Assembly (NCBI GenBank): GCA_958446945.1
Contig: CAUCYJ010000045.1
Location: 1-14,092, forward strand
Origin: UBA9414 sp958446945
GTDB lineage: Bacteria > Bacillota > Clostridia > Lachnospirales > Lachnospiraceae
Reading direction: 5' to 3'
DNA: 14,092 nucleotides
In this document: positions 6,469-13,597 of the stretch, piece after piece
Position numbering within the stretch: position 1 is the first letter of the stretch
How the letters are laid out: each line of letters opens with the position of its first letter
Notes under the pieces: model-generated
The model's database searches: none
What the model saw: the letters and a program-made list of their open reading frames with translations, nothing else
What the model was told of the DNA's origin: nothing
Made by a program: the position numbers and the translations under genes

Positions 6469-8037
6469 TTAATCTTCCACAGTAATATCCATGTGGACTA
6501 CTTTCTCAATATCTACAAAACAATCATCAAACCGACGTCCATCATCCATCTTTCGTACTTCAATCTCGACTGTTTTGCCGGTCTTTGCCTCGATAAGCTG
6601 ACGCAGCTCTTCTTTATGCTCTTCCGATCCCACAATGCTGGCTGAAATTTCATCCGGCATTACAATCATAAGCTGATCCATACTGCCAACGCTAAGTCTT
6701 GCCTGCTTCAAATAATTTCGAAGCATCGGCGATGCTTCGCTGCTGATAGAACGGAAGTTTGACGCCACATTACGCACTTCTTCTTTCAATGCTTTCTCCA
6801 GTTTAGGCTTTTCCTTCTTCGCCGGAATCCCCTCCAACTGATGATGCTGATATGCAGTTTCCGGGAGCATTGCCGTAAAATCGCCGCACTCAAGTTTCTC
6901 TTCCACAGCCCGTATCCGCTCCAGAAGGCTATCATCCCGCACTTCCATCTGCGGCCGGCACATTTTAATAAGCGCAACTTCAAGCATCACTCTTTTCTGT
7001 GTCGCATATTTCATTTGACCGCTCAATTCTGAAAAAATACGAATATATCGAAGAAGTGTATCATCTTCAATCATCTCTGCCTCTTCTTTCAACTGTGCAA
7101 GATTTTCCGTAGAAACATCCAACACGTCTTCCATATTATCAGAACTCTTTATGAATAGCAAGTTTCTTAAATACCACGTAAAATCAGCAGTCAACTGTCC
7201 AAGTTCCCTTCCCTGCATTACCAGTTCTTCTACACTGTGCATCACTGCAGATACGTCTCTTTTTAATACATTCCGAAGGAGCATACTAAATACATCTGTA
7301 TCCACCGCTCCAAGCACCTCAAGCACATGGTCATATGTTAACTTCTGTCCAAGATAAAAAGCAATACACTGATCAAGAAGGCTAAGCGCATCCCGCATAG
7401 ATCCATCTGCCGCTTTCGCAATATAGCGTATCGCCTTCTCCTCAACTTCTACTTGCTCCTGCTGCATCAGGTCATTCATCCGCGCTGCTATTGTATCAAT
7501 CGTAATTCTCTTAAAATCATATCTCTGACATCTTGACAATATCGTGATCGGAATCTTATGAGCCTCTGTCGTTGCCAAAATAAAAATCACATATTCCGGC
7601 GGCTCTTCCAAGGTTTTTAGAAGTGCATTAAACGCACCAATGGAAAGCATATGCACTTCATCAATGATATAGACTTTATATCTCCCCTCTGTCGGACGAT
7701 AAGCAACTTCCTCCCTGATCTCTCTGATATTATCTACACCATTATTAGATGCCGCATCAATTTCAATCACATTCATAGAAGTTCCGGCCGCGATCGCTCT
7801 GCACATTTCACATTCGCCGCAGGGACTTCCATCTACCGGGTGTTGACAATTCACAGCTCTTGCAAATATTTTTGCCACCGTTGTCTTTCCGGTACCTCTC
7901 GTTCCGCAGAACAGATAAGCATGTCCGATCCGTTCTGCCCTAATCTGGTTTTTTAACGTTGTCACGATATGATCCTGTCCTTTTACATCTTCAAATTCCG
8001 CCGGACGGAACTTTCTGTATAAGGCAGTATATGACAT
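6469..8037 (-). CDS. dnaX: DNA polymerase III gamma/tau subunit
   Basis: A 522-residue clamp-loader ATPase. Parts in order: Walker A GTRGTGKT (45-52); zinc module Cys64, Cys73, Cys76, Cys79; Walker B YIIDEVHML (123-131); sensor 1 ILATTEAH; SRC motif ILSRCQRYDF (166-175) with the arginine finger; lid domain and collar domain to ~370; then a tau-like C-terminal region with VNI/DIEKVVHMD-type sequence to 522. It loads the sliding clamp at the replication fork. It starts 34 bp after the phosphofructokinase gene with GGGGGGTTG as ribosome binding site, and is probably co-transcribed with it. I see no A-AAA-AAG slippery site, so I do not predict a programmed gamma form by frameshift, although a perfect hairpin lies at 6719-6739. 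Confidence 0.96.
   Translation of the reverse strand: MSYTALYRKFRPAEFEDVKGQDHIVTTLKNQIRAERIGHAYLFCGTRGTGKTTVAKIFARAVNCQHPVDGSPCGECEMCRAIAAGTSMNVIEIDAASNNGVDNIREIREEVAYRPTEGRYKVYIIDEVHMLSIGAFNALLKTLEEPPEYVIFILATTEAHKIPITILSRCQRYDFKRITIDTIAARMNDLMQQEQVEVEEKAIRYIAKAADGSMRDALSLLDQCIAFYLGQKLTYDHVLEVLGAVDTDVFSMLLRNVLKRDVSAVMHSVEELVMQGRELGQLTADFTWYLRNLLFIKSSDNMEDVLDVSTENLAQLKEEAEMIEDDTLLRYIRIFSELSGQMKYATQKRVMLEVALIKMCRPQMEVRDDSLLERIRAVEEKLECGDFTAMLPETAYQHHQLEGIPAKKEKPKLEKALKEEVRNVASNFRSISSEASPMLRNYLKQARLSVGSMDQLMIVMPDEISASIVGSEEHKEELRQLIEAKTGKTVEIEVRKMDDGRRFDDCFVDIEKVVHMDITVED
6719..6739 (-). repeat. Perfect 9-bp hairpin inside the dnaX message
   Basis: In the mRNA sense, CGAAGCATC and GATGCTTCG pair perfectly around the 3-base loop GCC. 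It covers codons ~433-440, near the start of the C-terminal tau-like region. No classical slippery heptamer lies just upstream. Confidence 0.6.
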
Positions 8038-8071
8038 TTTTCAACCCCCCATATCTTTTTATTGTTCTTCT

Positions 8072-9148
8072 CTATTCGTCTCCAAAGCTGATGCCGGTCA
8101 TCTTTGCCTCTTTAATGATTGCCGCATTTGGATCAACAGTCTTAAGCTTGCCCGCAACTTCCTGAAGCGGAACTTTACCAATCTCTCCATTACGGATACC
8201 TACCATATAACCAAATTCCTTCTTCAAAATCAGCTGCGCGGCAACTGCACCAAGCCGCGTTGCCAAAACACGATCATAAGCACAAGGGGATCCGCCTCTC
8301 TGCGTATGTCCAGGAACCGTCACACGAACTTCATTTTCACATCTTGCCGATATTTCTTCTGCAATTTTGTATGCGACAGATGGGTATTTCTTCTTCGCCT
8401 GTTTTTCTTTCAGCTCTTTCTTAGACATCTGAGCTTCTTTCTTGGAAATGGCTCCTTCCGCTACCGCAAGTATCGTAAAACGTTTTCCCGCCTTAGCCCG
8501 TTTATTAATAGCCTTAGCGATTACATCCGGATCATACGGTATCTCCGGAAGCAAAATAATATCTGCACCTCCGGCAATTCCTGCATGCAATGTTACCCAA
8601 CCAACTTTATGTCCCATTACTTCTACAATAAATACACGGCTGTGAGATGTTGCCGTTGTATGGATACAGTCAATTGTATTCGTAGCAATACCTACCGCGC
8701 TCTGAAATCCAAATGTCATATCTGTTCCCCAGAGGTCGTTATCAATTGTCTTTGGCAGTGTAATAATATTCAATCCTTCTTCCCGAAGCATATTCGCTGT
8801 CTTATGAGTTCCATTCCCCCCAAGAATTACAAGACAATCCAGATTCAGTTTATGATAAGTATGTTTCATCGCTTCTACCTTATCAAGCCCATTCGCATCC
8901 GGAACTCTCATCAGTTTAAACGGCTGTCTTGATGTTCCCAGTATTGTTCCTCCAAGTGTCAGGATTCCAGAAAAATCCTTTGAAGTCAACATCTCAAAGT
9001 TAGAGTACATCAATCCTTTATATCCTTCTTTAAATCCATAAATTTCTATCTCATCTACAACTGAGCAGAGTGACTTTACAACTCCACGCATCGCTGCATT
9101 AAGCGCCTGACAATCTCCACCGCTTGTTAACATTCCTATACGCAACAT
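8072..9148 (-). CDS. pfkA: 6-phosphofructokinase
   Basis: A 358-residue phosphofructokinase of the PfkA superfamily, phosphorylating fructose 6-phosphate to the 1,6-bisphosphate in glycolysis. The N-terminal phosphate loop is LTSGGDCQALNAAMRG (7-22). The donor-site motif is GGNGT (110-114) and the catalytic loop is PKTIDND (132-138; catalytic Asp136). MGHKVGW (178-184) and AGGADIILLPE follow. Gly113 (E. coli Gly104) points to ATP, while Lys133 (E. coli Gly124) is common in PPi enzymes; Asn112 replaces the usual Asp103. This mixed pattern occurs in some ATP-dependent clades, so ATP is the more likely donor but is not settled. It has its own promoter and is followed closely by dnaX. Confidence 0.94.
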   Translation of the reverse strand: MLRIGMLTSGGDCQALNAAMRGVVKSLCSVVDEIEIYGFKEGYKGLMYSNFEMLTSKDFSGILTLGGTILGTSRQPFKLMRVPDANGLDKVEAMKHTYHKLNLDCLVILGGNGTHKTANMLREEGLNIITLPKTIDNDLWGTDMTFGFQSAVGIATNTIDCIHTTATSHSRVFIVEVMGHKVGWVTLHAGIAGGADIILLPEIPYDPDVIAKAINKRAKAGKRFTILAVAEGAISKKEAQMSKKELKEKQAKKKYPSVAYKIAEEISARCENEVRVTVPGHTQRGGSPCAYDRVLATRLGAVAAQLILKKEFGYMVGIRNGEIGKVPLQEVAGKLKTVDPNAAIIKEAKMTGISFGDE

Positions 9149-9194
9149 ATCTGCACATCCCTTCCACTAACAATTCACTTGTTTTGATTTTTTT

Positions 9195-9224
9195 ATTATA
9201 TCCTATTTTACTATTGAATGTAAA
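9195..9224 (-). promoter_or_regulatory. Promoter of the phosphofructokinase gene
   Basis: On the minus strand, TTTACA (9224-9219), an 18-base spacer and a perfect TATAAT (9200-9195), 46 bases before the ATG at 9148. It is divergent from, and separated by 10 bases from, the -35 of the methionine aminopeptidase promoter. Confidence 0.7.
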
Positions 9225-9234
9225 GTAGATCGAT

Positions 9235-9264
9235 TTGCCCAACACTATGACTTTGTGGTATAAT
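9235..9264 (+). promoter_or_regulatory. Promoter of the methionine aminopeptidase-phosphatase operon
   Basis: TTGCCC (9235-9240), an 18-base spacer and TATAAT (9259-9264) with an extended -10 (TGGTATAAT). It is back to back with the phosphofructokinase promoter, so a regulator bound in the ~10 bases between them could affect both. Confidence 0.7.
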
Positions 9265-9316
9265 GTTGTCATATATTCATTTTATAAACAAAAGGAAGAA
9301 ATAACATGTATTTCGT

Positions 9317-9323
9317 AAGGAGG
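9317..9323 (+). promoter_or_regulatory. Ribosome binding site favouring the inner map start
   Basis: AAGGAGG, 12 bases before the ATG at 9336. The spacing is a little long. An alternative ATG at 9306 has a weaker AAAGGAAG (9291-9298) 7 bases upstream and would add ten residues (MYFVRRLRII) ahead of the zinc motif. Confidence 0.5.
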
Positions 9324-9335
9324 CTTCGTATTATT

Positions 9336-10199
9336 ATGGAACGAAACGATTTATGCTGGTGCGGAAGCGGCAAAAAATATAAAAAATGTCACATGGCAAT
9401 GGAAGAACGGCTTGCCATTTTGGAAGAACAGGGACATATCGTCCCAACACGATCCATCATCAAAACTCCTGCTCAGATTGAAGCAATCCGCAAAAGCGCA
9501 GACTTAAATACAGCAGTACTCGATCACGTTGCAGCTCATATCCACGCGGGAATGTCTACAGAAGATATCGATAAACTTGTGTATGATTTTACTACCGCAC
9601 ACGGCGGAATCCCCGCGCCGCTTGGATACGAGGGATTTCCAAAAAGTGTCTGCACTTCTATCAACAATGAGATCTGTCATGGAATTCCTGACGAAAATAT
9701 CATCCTTCAGGAAGGCGATATCATTAATGTAGACGTTTCCACGATTCTGAATGGTTATTTTTCAGACGCATCTCGAATGTTCTGCATCGGCAGCGTATCT
9801 GAACGCGCAAAAAAGATTGTACGTGTAGTAGAAGAATGTGTGGAACTTGGACTTGCACAGGCAAAACCATGGAATCACCTCGGAGATATTGCAGATGCAA
9901 TCAACACTCATGCACAGGCTAACGGCTATTCTGTCGTAGAAGATATTGGAGGCCACGGAATCGGACTGGAATTCCACGAAGATCCATTTGTCAGCTATGT
10001 CACTCCAAAAGGCTCTGAGATGGTTCTCGTCCCTGGAATGATGTTTACAATCGAACCTATGATCAACGAAGGTTCCCCTGACTTCTTTGTAGACGAAGAC
10101 AATGGATGGACTGTTTATACAGAAGACGATGGACTTTCTGCTCAGATTGAATATATGGTTCTGATCACAGAGGACGGAGCAGAAATCCTCACAAAATAA
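9336..10199 (+). CDS. map: Type I methionine aminopeptidase with N-terminal SEC-C zinc motif
   Basis: A 287-residue enzyme from the chosen start MERNDLCWCGSGKKYKKCH. The first 20 residues form a SEC-C zinc motif (Cys7, Cys9, Cys18, His19). The catalytic pita-bread domain follows with all expected residues: His115 (NEICHGIPD), Asp133 (INVDVS), Asp144 (YFSDASR), His207 (GGHGIGLEFHEDP), Glu240 (MFTIEPMI) and Glu272 (SAQIEYMV). It removes the initiator methionine from new proteins; the zinc motif may help it associate with ribosomes, as inferred for other SEC-C proteins. An upstream in-frame ATG at 9306 is possible, but homologues as I remember them begin right at the SEC-C motif. It is followed after 24 bp by a phosphatase gene, probably in one operon. 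Confidence 0.95.
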   Translation: MERNDLCWCGSGKKYKKCHMAMEERLAILEEQGHIVPTRSIIKTPAQIEAIRKSADLNTAVLDHVAAHIHAGMSTEDIDKLVYDFTTAHGGIPAPLGYEGFPKSVCTSINNEICHGIPDENIILQEGDIINVDVSTILNGYFSDASRMFCIGSVSERAKKIVRVVEECVELGLAQAKPWNHLGDIADAINTHAQANGYSVVEDIGGHGIGLEFHEDPFVSYVTPKGSEMVLVPGMMFTIEPMINEGSPDFFVDEDNGWTVYTEDDGLSAQIEYMVLITEDGAEILTK

Positions 10200-10223
10200 A
10201 TTCTCCATTAGGGAGGTAACACT

Positions 10224-10964
10224 ATGAAATATGATATCGAAAAACATCTTCTCCCCCTTACAGGCGCTCACAATACGAGGGAACTTGGCGGTTATCCAAC
10301 CCGGGATGGACGCTTTACTAAAAAAGGCTGTTTTCTTCGAGGAGACAACACAAATCATCTTACCCAATCAGACATCGATTTCCTGCGCGGATATCCGGTT
10401 GTTCTTGCTGTTGACTTAAGAAGCGCCGGCGAACTCCTAAAAGCACCTTCTCTTCTTGAGAAGGTGCCGGATATTCATTATAAAAATGTAACAATGGCTG
10501 ACGAAATGAATTCCAATGAATTTCTCGGAGTTTTTCCAGATACAATGGGAGATATGTATATTGATCTTCTAGAAACATCTAAGATTCGTTTTGGACGTGT
10601 TTTTCAGCTGTTTACTGCCCATATGCATAATGGTACCTGTCTGTTTCACTGTATGGCCGGAAAGGACCGTACCGGACTTGTTTCCATGCTTCTTCTTGAA
10701 CTTGCCAATGTGGATGATGATATTATTATTGAAGATTATGCCGCTACCCAAGTATTTCAGGAAGATTTAAGGATACAACAGCTCGAATTTCTGGAGCAGC
10801 AGGGCATCTCAGTTCCTGAACGAGTGCTTCTGTCGGAACCACAGAATATTGAAGCCGCTCTCTCACATCTTCGTCTTCGATACGGCGGAGCAAGAGGTTA
10901 TCTAAAAGAATGTGGTATTAAGAATGATGATCTGGATTCTCTTATCTGGCACTTCGTAGAATAA
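10224..10964 (+). CDS. Tyrosine-protein phosphatase-like (Y_phosphatase3 type)
   Basis: A 246-residue cytoplasmic protein with no signal peptide. The P-loop of cysteine phosphatases is clear: HCMAGKDRTG (142-151), with catalytic Cys143 and Arg149. The N-terminus carries the family hallmark HNTRELGGYPTRDGRFTKKG (16-35) and RGDNTNHLT, with VDLRSAGE at ~64-71. The MAGKDRTG variant is typical of the bacterial tyrosine/serine phosphatase family that includes phosphoinositide- and protein-phosphatases such as Listeria LipA; substrate cannot be told. GGGAGG precedes the ATG, and it is 24 bp behind the aminopeptidase gene. A terminator follows it 26 bp after the stop. Confidence 0.92.
   Translation: MKYDIEKHLLPLTGAHNTRELGGYPTRDGRFTKKGCFLRGDNTNHLTQSDIDFLRGYPVVLAVDLRSAGELLKAPSLLEKVPDIHYKNVTMADEMNSNEFLGVFPDTMGDMYIDLLETSKIRFGRVFQLFTAHMHNGTCLFHCMAGKDRTGLVSMLLLELANVDDDIIIEDYAATQVFQEDLRIQQLEFLEQQGISVPERVLLSEPQNIEAALSHLRLRYGGARGYLKECGIKNDDLDSLIWHFVE
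10443..10467 (+). repeat. Perfect 10-bp hairpin inside the phosphatase gene
   Basis: GCACCTTCTC (10443-10452) and GAGAAGGTGC (10458-10467) pair perfectly around TTCTT. It lies on codons 74-82 (APSLLEKVP) and is in frame, so it does not disrupt the protein. No run of T follows, so it is not a normal terminator. Confidence 0.6.
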
Positions 10965-10990
10965 AAATTAAGATTTATTATTTTATAGCA

Positions 10991-11018
10991 AAAAAGACGC
11001 CTTTTCTGGCGTCTTTTT
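10991..11018. terminator. Bidirectional terminator between phosphatase gene and tRNA-Gly
   Basis: AAAAAGACGCC (10991-11001), loop TTTTCT, GGCGTCTTTTT (11008-11018): an 11-bp stem with A/T runs on both sides, so it can end transcripts from both strands. It serves the plus-strand phosphatase operon and the minus-strand tRNA. Confidence 0.9.
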
Positions 11019-11055
11019 CATTCATGCTTTTGTCTGCTGCTAGACAAAAAAATAG

Positions 11056-11126
11056 AGCGGGTGATGGGAATCGAACCCACGTATCTAGCTTGGAAGGCTA
11101 GTGTTCTACCATTGAACTACACCCGC
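11056..11126 (-). tRNA. tRNA-Gly, anticodon TCC
   Basis: A 71-base cloverleaf on the minus strand. Acceptor GCGGGTG pairs with CACCCGC with T as discriminator; D arm GTTC/GAAC with loop AATGGTA; anticodon stem CTAGC/GCTAG with loop CTTCCAA, giving anticodon TCC (reads GGA/GGG); T arm GTGGG/CCCAT around TTCGATT. The 3' CCA is not encoded (CTA follows). A run of seven T comes just after the tRNA, and the hairpin at 10991-11018 lies beyond it. Confidence 0.97.
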
Positions 11127-11167
11127 ATGTTTTATATTTATTTGTCTGTCTCTTGCTGACAAAAAGT

Positions 11168-11196
11168 ATTCTATAACATTGTTTACTAAATGTCAA
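11168..11196 (-). promoter_or_regulatory. Promoter of tRNA-Gly
   Basis: On the minus strand, a perfect TTGACA (11196-11191), a 17-base spacer and TAGAAT (11173-11168), 41 bases before the first base of the tRNA. This near-consensus quality fits a stable-RNA gene. Confidence 0.75.
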
Positions 11197-11266
11197 CACT
11201 TTTTTTCACTTTTTTTATTTTTTTATTTTATAGCAACAAAATCATCAGTAGATTCCCCTGTAAAGA

Positions 11267-11295
11267 TTGCACTGCTTCAGAAAATAGATTATCAT
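11267..11295 (+). promoter_or_regulatory. Candidate promoter of the MerR-methyltransferase gene
   Basis: TTGCAC (11267-11272), 17-base spacer and TATCAT (11290-11295), with AAAGGA (11305-11310) and ATG (11321) beyond. If right, the ATG at 11294 lies inside the -10 box and cannot be used. The 17-base spacing differs from the stretched 19-20 base spacers of typical MerR-activated promoters, and I see no clear dyad in the spacer. Confidence 0.4.
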
Positions 11296-11320
11296 GAGAC
11301 TACGAAAGGACGTAAAAAAT

Positions 11321-12502
11321 ATGAAAAACGGTTTTTATTCCTCTGGCGAATTCGCCCGCATGGCTCATGTCACATTGCGTACGATACGGTACTATGATAA
11401 ACAGAATATTTTAAAACCATCCTTTGTGAGCGAATCCGGCGCACGGTTTTATTCAGATGAAGACTTCGCAAGACTTCAGCAGATACTCCTTTTTAAATTT
11501 CTCGGATTTTCCCTGGAAGATATCCGGGAACTGACGATCAATGATTCTGACTACCATTTTCTTCTGGATTCCCTCAATATCCAGTTGAAATTAGTTCGCG
11601 ACCGGATTGAGCAAATGCAGCTTGTAGAAAAAGCCATTCAGGATACCGCCGATGCGATTCGCTCTGAAAGAGTCATTGACTGGACACAGATGCTGGATCT
11701 GATCCATTTGACCGGAATGGAAAAAACGTTAAAAAACCAATATCAGGACGCGTCGAACATTTCCACCCGAATCAACCTGCACAGTCTTTACTCCCGAAAC
11801 CCTCAAGGCTGGTTTCCATGGATTTTCGAACAGCTTCAGTTGAAAGACGGTCTACGTGTATTGGAGATTGGCTGCGGCGACGGCTCTATGTGGCATCAGA
11901 ATCTGGAACAGATTCCTGCCGATATCCGGATTACCTTGTCTGATATTTCTGTTGGTATGCTGCGCGATGCCCGCAGAAATATCGGTTCCGACGATCTTCG
12001 CTTCTCTTTCCGTTCCTTTGACTGCCAGCAGATTCCTTATGAAGCTGAAACTTTCGATATCGTTATCGCAAACCATGTACTTTTCTACTGCGAAAATGTT
12101 TCGAAAACCTGTCAGGAAATCTGGCGTGTCCTAAAACCCGGCGGACGGCTTTTAGCAAGTACCTATGGTGCTGATCATATGAAAGAAGTTAGCGAACTTG
12201 CCCGTGGTTTTGATGACAGAATTATTCTGGCCGCCGGAAAACTGGACGAAAAATTCGGAAAAGAAAATGGAATAGCGCTTCTTCAGAAGTCTTTTCATAC
12301 AGTTGTATGGCTTCCCTATGAAGATGCATTGGAAGTTCCGGATGCCGAACCTCTGATTTCCTATATCTTATCCTGTCATGGCAATCAGAATCAATATCTT
12401 TTAGACCGATACAAAGAGTTCTGCACATATGTCCGCAAAAAAACAGCAAAAGGATTCCACATCACCAAAGACGCCGGCATCTTTCTATGTGAAAAATCTT
12501 AA
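11321..12502 (+). CDS. MerR-type regulator fused to a SAM-dependent methyltransferase
   Basis: A 393-residue two-part protein from the chosen start MKNGFYSSGEFARMAHVT. Residues ~5-75 are a MerR winged helix (TLRTIRYYDKQNILKP, GARFYSDEDFARLQQI, LGFSLEDI). Residues ~80-120 are the dimerising helix (LNIQLKLVRDRIEQMQLVEKA). From ~155 on is a class I methyltransferase: motif I VLEIGCGDGSMW (180-191), motif II acidic LSDIS (Asp208), motif IV FDIVIANHVLFY and motif V-like LKPGGRLLAS (271-280). In ordinary MerR proteins this place is taken by an effector domain. Target of methylation is unknown; SAM or substrate might also act as the signal. The start has AAAGGA 10 bases upstream; an ATG at 11294 would add MRLRKDVKN but lacks a ribosome binding site. 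It stands alone between the tRNA and the dTDP-sugar genes. Confidence 0.92.
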   Translation: MKNGFYSSGEFARMAHVTLRTIRYYDKQNILKPSFVSESGARFYSDEDFARLQQILLFKFLGFSLEDIRELTINDSDYHFLLDSLNIQLKLVRDRIEQMQLVEKAIQDTADAIRSERVIDWTQMLDLIHLTGMEKTLKNQYQDASNISTRINLHSLYSRNPQGWFPWIFEQLQLKDGLRVLEIGCGDGSMWHQNLEQIPADIRITLSDISVGMLRDARRNIGSDDLRFSFRSFDCQQIPYEAETFDIVIANHVLFYCENVSKTCQEIWRVLKPGGRLLASTYGADHMKEVSELARGFDDRIILAAGKLDEKFGKENGIALLQKSFHTVVWLPYEDALEVPDAEPLISYILSCHGNQNQYLLDRYKEFCTYVRKKTAKGFHITKDAGIFLCEKS

Positions 12503-12656
12503 CCTCCCCCTAGTTCTTCCTAACTTTCTTTGTAGATTTTTCACAAAAATGCAGCAAATCTATAAAACCCCTTGAAAGTACCCTTACGTCACCTTTTAGA
12601 ATGTACCCATCAAAAAACTAGTAACAATCAGAAGCAACTGAAAGGAGCGATTTCAT
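12503..12656 (+). promoter_or_regulatory. Intergenic leader before rmlA with a weak promoter candidate
   Basis: This 154-bp gap holds no gene. TTGAAA (12572-12577) with a long 19-base spacer and TAGAAT (12597-12602) is a weak promoter candidate for the dTDP-sugar genes. An inverted repeat TAGATTT/AAATCTA (12533-12539, 12556-12562) lacks a T run and is not a convincing terminator for the upstream gene. AAAGGAG (12641-12647) is the rmlA ribosome binding site. Confidence 0.35.
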
Positions 12657-13553
12657 ATGAAAGGAATTATTTTAGCCGGTGGATCCGGAACACGTCTCTA
12701 CCCGTTGACTATGGTAACATCAAAACAATTACTGCCAATTTATGATAAACCAATGATTTATTATCCAATGTCTGTTCTGATGAACGCAGGCATTCGTGAG
12801 ATCTTGATCATCTCCACACCTCAGGATACTCCTCGTTTTCAGGAACTGCTCGGAGATGGACATCAGTTTGGTGTAGAACTGACTTATGCCGTGCAGGAAA
12901 GCCCTGACGGACTTGCACAGGCATTTATTATCGGAGAAGAATTTATCGGAAATGACACTGTAGCAATGGTGCTTGGTGACAACATCTTCGCCGGACATGG
13001 TCTGAAAAAGCGTCTGAAAGCAGCTGTAGAAAATGCTGAAAACGGCAAAGGCGCTACTGTATTTGGCTACTATGTGGACGATCCGGAACGTTTTGGTATC
13101 GTAGAATTTGACAAAAACGGTAAGGCAATTTCTATCGAAGAGAAGCCTGCAGTACCGAAGAGCAATTACTGTGTAACTGGTCTTTATTTCTATGATAATA
13201 AAGTCGTAGAGTATGCAAAGAATCTAAAACCGAGCGCCCGCGGTGAATTAGAGATTACTGATCTGAACCGCATTTATCTTGAAAACGGAACTCTGAACGT
13301 AGAACTTCTCGGTCAGGGCTTCACATGGCTTGATACAGGTACACACGAAAGTCTTGTAGATGCTACTAATTTCGTTAAAACAGTAGAGACACATCAACAC
13401 AGAAAGATTGCATGTCTGGAAGAAATCGCCTATTTGAATGGTTGGATTTCCAAAGAAGACGTACTAAAAGTTTACGAAGTACTGAAGAAAAATCAATACG
13501 GCGAGTATTTGATGGATGTCCTGAACGAAAAATATCTTGACGTACTGCGCTAG
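12657..13553 (+). CDS. rfbA: Glucose-1-phosphate thymidylyltransferase
   Basis: A 298-residue nucleotidyltransferase of the RmlA family, making dTDP-glucose from dTTP and glucose 1-phosphate, the first step of dTDP-L-rhamnose supply. The signature is intact: GIILAGGSGTRLYPLT (3-18), KQLLPIYDKPMIYYP, metal-binding Asp108 in LGDNIF, SIEEKPAVPKSNYCVTGLYFYD, and GELEITDLN. Length is typical. The usual short-form RmlA C-terminus (EEIAYLNGWIS) is present. It is followed after 44 bp by rmlB on the same strand. Function within a surface polysaccharide cluster is inferred from the pair; the end product depends on genes beyond the window. Confidence 0.96.
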   Translation: MKGIILAGGSGTRLYPLTMVTSKQLLPIYDKPMIYYPMSVLMNAGIREILIISTPQDTPRFQELLGDGHQFGVELTYAVQESPDGLAQAFIIGEEFIGNDTVAMVLGDNIFAGHGLKKRLKAAVENAENGKGATVFGYYVDDPERFGIVEFDKNGKAISIEEKPAVPKSNYCVTGLYFYDNKVVEYAKNLKPSARGELEITDLNRIYLENGTLNVELLGQGFTWLDTGTHESLVDATNFVKTVETHQHRKIACLEEIAYLNGWISKEDVLKVYEVLKKNQYGEYLMDVLNEKYLDVLR

Positions 13554-13597
13554 TATTGAAAACTATATTTTTATTTTAAAGAAGGAGAATATTATCT

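Noticed and set aside
6469..8037. Programmed frameshift in dnaX giving a gamma form
   Set aside because: No A-AAA-AAG or similar slippery heptamer was found ahead of the hairpin, so I list only the hairpin itself.
8038..8071. SRP (4.5S/scRNA) RNA gene next to dnaX, as in Bacillus
   Set aside because: Only 34 bases separate dnaX from the phosphofructokinase gene, too short for the RNA.
8306..8932. A 208-codon plus-strand frame opposite phosphofructokinase
   Set aside because: Low-quality composition (runs of Phe, Cys, Arg), no known motif, and completely within a well-supported gene.
8072..9148. Sedoheptulose bisphosphate bypass of transaldolase by the phosphofructokinase
   Set aside because: A transaldolase with the expected catalytic residues lies in the same window, so the bypass is not needed; the donor question is kept as a separate finding.
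9762..10367. A 201-codon minus-strand frame opposite map and the start of the phosphatase gene
   Set aside because: It spans two real genes and their spacer, has no recognisable family, and no promoter is visible.
11031..11046. Short hairpin TGTCT...AGACA before the tRNA 3' end as a terminator
   Set aside because: The stem is only 5-6 bp. The T run on the tRNA strand comes before it, not after, and the run of A after it on the plus strand cannot act as a U tract. The strong stem at 10991-11018 explains termination.
12533..12562. Inverted repeat TAGATTT/AAATCTA as terminator of the MerR-methyltransferase gene
   Set aside because: The stem is 7 bp of mostly A/T, the loop is 16 bases, and no T run follows on the plus strand.
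12578..12608. Direct repeat GTACCC at 12578-12583 and 12603-12608 as an operator pair before rmlA
   Set aside because: Six-base repeats arise often by chance, and they have no symmetry or known match.
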